Assembly (NCBI GenBank): GCA_024336345.1
Contig: JANFOG010000007.1
Span: forward strand, 1,116,001-1,180,000
Length of the DNA stretch: 64,000 nt
Source: Mariannaea sp. PMI_226
Taxonomy: Eukaryota > Ascomycota > Sordariomycetes > Hypocreales > Nectriaceae
Direction: 5' to 3'
The notes under the pieces were generated by a model. The model was given only the letters and a program-made list of their open reading frames with translations. It ran no database searches and was not told the DNA's origin. Position numbers and translations under genes: made by a program. This document shows, one piece after another, positions 59,603 through 64,000 of the stretch (position 1 is the first letter of the stretch; every line of letters begins with the position of its first letter).

Positions 59603-60142
59603 CTAAAATTGAACCCAACACGTGAACGACTGAAACTGGCCCTTTGGTTCGATATCCGCCCACTTTGCGTCAGGGTGAGAAGCCTGAATGACGGGGGCTT
59701 TGTAAGCGCCATCGTCCGTGCAATCAGGATTACTAAAATAAAGTAAGTATTTGAATATTTTAGGTAGCAGTACTAGGAAATACATACGCATAGAAACCAC
59801 AAAATACCCGCGGGTCGGCTGAACCAATAAAGATAGAGCCTACATTGTTTGCAAGATTATTGCCAATGTCAACTAATATAAGTTAGTATAGTGAATAGAT
59901 ATATATAAAGAGAACATACTGCACTGGAAGTCAGTCCAAAGATTAGCATGCCAGTCTTGGTTGCCCTGATAGTTAGCCTCTGAGGAGAAGATGACTGTAT
60001 ATTGTCCAGGTCCAAGAGGCGTTGAACGAGCCTCTAATTCAGACGTTTGAGAAGGCTGTAAATCGTCTTGTGGAAGAGCTGCAGCGGTAGCACAGCGAGC
60101 AGAAAGGGCCATCAAACCCAGGGTAAAAACGTTGGACAACAT
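59603..60142 (-). CDS. Small secreted protein, betagamma-crystallin-like cysteine pattern
   Basis: Three exons (60142-59920, 59872-59788 and 59732-59603) give 145 residues. The signal peptide is MLSNVFTLGLMALSARCATAA. A pro-like segment, ELEARSTPLGPGQY, follows. The mature part has four cysteines: DFQC, RVFCGFY, NPDCTDDG and FTCW. The arrangement with VIFSSEANYQG, VGSIFIG and the late C-x2-Y-x3-C segment recalls small secreted fungal proteins with a betagamma-crystallin-like fold, but this is a weak likeness. All introns are 47-55 bp and frames close exactly. It is the only intact gene found in the AT-rich right end of the window. Confidence 0.75.
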
Positions 60143-61529
60143 GATTTAGGTTGGCTTGGGCTGCTTAGATGATACAATAGAATAATATAAAATGCCTCTC
60201 ATTTATAGGAAGATACCGCTTTATATATACATAAACAAAGTCTTCTTTATATCTATACAGTACTAATATCATTTCTCTTATTTACTATTTAGTGCTTACT
60301 TATTATATTAGGGATCGGCCAAGTATGGAGAAGAGTCTTGCAGGGGTTTCATACCAACAGAGACTCCTAACCTAGGATTTGGTTACACGTGGCAGTGCCG
60401 AATTTGTCTATATGGTTTATCCATATCTGAGGTTGGCATTTGAAACATTATTAGCTCGCCCCTCCGAAATAGGGGGATCAGGTCATTCACTTTTCAAGCT
60501 GCTTATATACTACTGTGTAGTTTGGCCACAAACGAACAATTTCGGACAATGCAAGGATCTGCAGGTGTAAAGGATGCCGCTTACTTTAAGATCCACACGG
60601 TAGGGCTTCATTAGGGATACCCCGAAACCAAGGTTGCACGTAAGCGGCAATTAGCAATTTCGAAATAGTATTTGACCTATCCCAGAATACGACCTTTAGC
60701 TTGCCTCATCTTTATATAGAGTACGTACTTACGTACCCTCTCAGCGTGGACAGATTAAACTTCGGCGATTTACATGGGGCTAAAAGCGGTTAGTCTATTT
60801 TGGAAGATCCTTCACAAGGGGGTTCTATTTACGTATGTAACCAGAGTAAAGCTGATCAGAACGTGACAGTTAAGGGAGTTTTAATTGGGGCGACTGTTTA
60901 ATGTGTGGGAATCTCGGTGTGGGTTCTGTGATTTGTGGTACCTTAACTCAGTGTGGAAGATTAATGTGGAAGCTCCCCAGCTTACGTCGTTATTTTGGGG
61001 GATGAAATCGGAGTTGCGTCATCAAGCAGCTATATAACTGAAGATAGATTAGGATAAAATGATAATAACTGCGAAAAGACTGGAGCGTTTTCCTATTCCT
61101 TCTCATTTATGCTCTATGTATTATATAACCGCATTTATTTAGAATTTTCTAAATATAGGAACGCTATTTGGAATAAATAGAGTGTATCATTTAAGAGGGC
61201 TTGCTTTTATTGAGAAATGTTAATTAGTTATTAGTATTATATTTAATGAAAGAACTCGTAGCCTTCGTTTTTTACATACATCATCTCATACCTTTTGATT
61301 CTTTTTTTCACTGCATATAATACTACTTGGTGAAAGCGAGCCGCAGCTAGAAATAGATAACAATCAATGTAGGAGACAAAAAGAAAAACTATATACAACA
61401 AGAAATACAAACTTCTCGAAGCTTAAAGCTGCAAGGTTCCTTAAATTTGTTTAGGTGACTAGATATAGCCCCGACCTCCTAGTCAGTAATTAGTGGAGGT
61501 CTGCCCCCATACAAGTCATCCTTTTAGCC
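60143..61529. other. AT-rich intergenic, 1.4 kb
   Basis: Strongly AT-rich with many TATA runs and no recognised gene. It may be a mutated, formerly repetitive sequence. Confidence 0.4.
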
Positions 61530-61839
61530 CTGGGTAGAACAGATTTCGAATGAAATATCAGGTATAAGGCTATATACATCCCAAATCTCCGCCGTGGAAT
61601 GCATCATTCGAGCATTAATAAAATCCAAGTTTAGATCGAGGTCTATGTTAGCACAGTTACGCCAAGAAGAGTTGAGATCATCTAGGACGGTCATGCCCGT
61701 CGTTGGATTGCCGTTTCGCGTGGTGGCTGTTAGATACCTCAGTTAGTTATGAGTTGCTTATAAGACTTTTGCCAGGAGAGCATATTAAAGGAGGGGAGAG
61801 GAATGAAAAATCAGAAAGAGCACCAATATGCCTGGCCAA

Positions 61840-62947
61840 ACGTTCGGCATACCTACTGAAAATGCCACATAATTTTATGCATTAAACAGTGTTATTTAAT
61901 GTCCCAAAGCCATATATCTCATATTGGTGTATGCTTCATAGGCGTAGGCAGGTTGATCGCAGTCTGATATTCCAATAAGTATTCCATTAGCACCTCCATT
62001 CTAAATTAACATTAGCCAATCATATCATATTTTGGTATCGGCTATGTGGTCATGGGCATCCTGGGCTCGTCGGGGTATCCAAACTAACCAATCTAAATGC
62101 GTTCGGCCGGATGTCCTCCACCATGAGCTGTGTGGGCGGCGGATTCTGCCCATTTTCTCGAAGCACTCTTTGATAAATGTCCAAGAAATTCTGGTTGATG
62201 GGCGGCCATGGGAAATCTGCTGTTTGCGTGGCTATGTGGGTGAGCTAAACGAAAGGATAAATCAATACGTCAGATGCGCTCATAGTGGGAGCCGGGGGAA
62301 CGGCTAATTTTGCCATGGCGGGAGTATAATGCACCTCATGAAGAACAACCGCCCCCTTGCTGCGCGGCGGCTCGATCCATCTCTTCCTCAGATGGGCGAT
62401 TCGTTATTGGTATGATCTGAAAAAGTCTCCTCCTGCTCGGAACTCAGCAAACACACATAATGTATTAAGGTCTCCTCGCTGTGCTGCTGCGAGAGCACAA
62501 CCTCATGACGGAAGCTATGTCATGGGTCAGCAAGCAATCTTCACTTAGCTCTTGCAGATTCAGAAATTGGGGCCATACTCTTCGAATCCGGAAAATTGAG
62601 GTTGTATTATCTGTAAATGCAATAACTCTGCATATTTTTTCGGCTGATAAGCTCTATGTAATTTGGAGGTCTTAATGCTAAATAATACCTCGGATGGTGT
62701 CTCCGTAACCATTCTCTGCAATAAATACATTCCAATAGGGGCTGCCGTCCGGAACGTTAAGAGCTATCTCGGCTAGCGTTCGCGCATCTTTTAAAGCTTG
62801 CTTTACCGGTTCTTGCCAGTCGGTGAGGGACCTACCAGGATTGCCATCCGCCCACTGATTAGGAGCCAAATCCCTTGACTGAAGTTAATAAGAGAAGGCC
62901 CATGATGGCCCGAGTGCGATCCATAAGAGTAGAGAGAATAACAACAT
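61840..62947 (-). pseudogene. Degenerate secreted Asp-zincin (M35-like) metallopeptidase
   Basis: Minus-strand relic of a secreted zinc protease. From an ATG at 62947 a signal peptide (MLLFSLLLWIALGPSWAFSY) is stopped by TAA at codon 21 (62885-62887). The same frame then goes on with LAPNQWADGNPG and VKQALKDARTLAEIAL to a second stop near 62678. Further down, after frame changes, come GAVVLHEVHYTPAM (HExxH site, 62326-62340) and NYVAFSVGM (about 61851-61874), in the order seen in deuterolysin-like and related fungal proteases. The second zinc His reads Tyr (HEVHY). Both the stop and the lost His are explained by C-to-T changes. Sequence past 61840 to about 61530 may hold a last exon. Confidence 0.6.
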
Positions 62948-63039
62948 GGTTATGTTTTGCACGAGCGGCAAGAGTTATAGCTCAATCAGCCTTTATAAGC
63001 CACCTAGTAATCCATGCTATAGGCATTCATGGCTATATT

Positions 63040-63793
63040 GGCGAAAGTTGATAACTGGAGGGGTATTGATTAGTCGAGCCAGAGCACCGCCCAAGGCAGA
63101 CGTATGCGATAGTGCCTGCAGGACGAATCAACACAATCTTCCTTGGTGAGCCGGAGTCTCTCTAATGCTTTTCCATATTCCCTTCATTTGATTAACGTCT
63201 GTGTTCATAGCACCAAAAAGAAGTCCCCGCTTGTGCGGAATTCATTTTCGGTAATGACATTCGTACTTACTTTTGCGACGCAAGTTCGTATCAAACTTCA
63301 GCCGAAACTACAAAGACCCTAGAGCCTCGACAATTCACTACCACCCTTGTGGTTGACGGTACTCTGCGGCCGACGCCAAGTCCCGGACCCGATGTTGGTG
63401 CGATAGTGGGAGGTATATTCGGTGGCCTGGCTGGTATCGGCCTGGTAGCTTTGCGGTAACCTTGGTTCGACATCGCCGAAGACGCCCGAACCCGATTCTG
63501 ACGGGACACACCAAGTTCAGCCCCAATCGGATACACTAACACGAATGGACTCATGCCCCCCCCTCCCAATCCAGACCTGGCTAGGCGCAGAGAGAGCCAA
63601 TATGAACTCGCCTGTCAAACGTCAAGAGCGTACTATTTTGTCTCATCCAAACGGCACATCTGATATGCCATATAAAACGACATACTCACCAACCCCCTTT
63701 AATGAGGCACCAGATCCTGGCTCTGTACAAATGTACGAGTTGGATGAAGGAAGAACAGATCTCCATCGCGGGTCAATACAGGATATGGATTAG
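63040..63793 (+). pseudogene. Frameshifted single-pass membrane protein gene
   Basis: Plus-strand gene remnant. The ectodomain fragments are KADVCDSACRTNQHNLPW, an apparent intron (about 63145-63209), and PACAEFIFGNDIRTYFCD. Then come a Ser/Thr-rich stalk ending PTPSPGPD and a glycine-rich transmembrane segment (VGAIVGGIFGGLAGIGL, about 63393-63443). A basic RHRRRR stop-transfer and a hydrophilic tail ending SIQDMD (63793) complete it. These parts lie in different frames: one shift is at the A-run after the intron acceptor and two follow the membrane segment. The plan is that of fungal wall- or surface-sensor-like proteins (cysteine ectodomain, TM, cytosolic tail). The start was not found. 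Confidence 0.55.
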
Positions 63794-64000
63794 GGTTTTG
63801 TAGTTTTAAATCCGAGGCAGTTGTATTTGCTACATAGTAGGTGATGTATTCATACAGTGCGTGTTAGTCGCACTTCGCGTAAGTTTCCCAAATGCACGGC
63901 GACAACTCTTTCTTTTTCAATACACTATAACTTTCTATAATAAAATCCTATTTATGATAGTTTGGAGCCGTTATATCCGGAATAGAAGAACCACTGGTCA
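63794..64000. other. 3' flank to window end
   Basis: No feature recognised. Confidence 0.4.

Noticed and set aside
62032..62548. Two plus-strand open frames near 62 kb
   Set aside because: They are antisense to the degenerate protease, whose minus-strand motifs (LHEVHY, NYVAFSVG) explain the region better.

Overview
The window is nuclear DNA of a filamentous ascomycete. It most resembles Eurotiomycetes such as Aspergillus or Penicillium, though genus is an inference. Genes are short and mostly monocistronic on both strands. They are cut by 50-150 bp introns with GTRNGT donors and CTAAC-like branch sites. Products are typical of mould accessory genomes: Zn2Cys6 regulators, MFS, MATE and RTA1 membrane proteins, carbohydrate-active enzymes and small secreted proteins. 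No rRNA, tRNA, CRISPR or intact transposon was recognised.

Layout. 0.3-4.5 kb: a DHA1-type MFS transporter followed by a Zn2Cys6 regulator. 6.2-7.7 kb: a cyanovirin-N-type lectin gene converging on a GH11 xylanase. 9.1-10.6 kb: a MATE transporter. 12.2-19.6 kb: two RTA1-family membrane proteins in tandem, the second divergent from a Zn2Cys6 regulator across a promoter with a GC-rich inverted repeat. 20.2-20.9 kb: a GFA/CENP-V-type zinc protein whose first exon carries an apparent 1-bp frameshift. 21.5-23.8 kb: a third Zn2Cys6 regulator. 24.4-25.9 kb: a BCS1-type AAA ATPase. 28.1 kb: a tiny secreted Cys-rich peptide precursor.

31.7-34.2 kb: a divergent pair encoding an APH-fold kinase and an AAC(3)-type acetyltransferase, both families known from bacterial aminoglycoside resistance. 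35.4-40.6 kb: a divergent pair, GH31 alpha-xylosidase and MFS sugar transporter, probably a xyloglucan-oligosaccharide uptake unit. 40.6-46 kb is gene-poor. 46.0-49.4 kb: two secreted proteins of unknown function. 50.5-52.1 kb: a HET-domain pseudogene. 52.6-53.9 kb: a TetX-like FAD monooxygenase. 56.7-58.5 kb: a phospholipase-D-superfamily protein.

58.6-64 kb is AT-rich and decayed: one intact small secreted protein, a degenerate Asp-zincin (M35-like) protease gene and a frameshifted single-pass membrane protein gene.

Functional links: plant-polysaccharide use (GH11, GH31, sugar transporter, possibly the third regulator), transport and defence (MFS, MATE, RTA1, APH/AAC/TetX-like enzymes), and secreted small proteins of unknown role. 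Exon-intron structures were read by eye and are predictions. All family calls rest on motifs and general resemblance, not on database searches.
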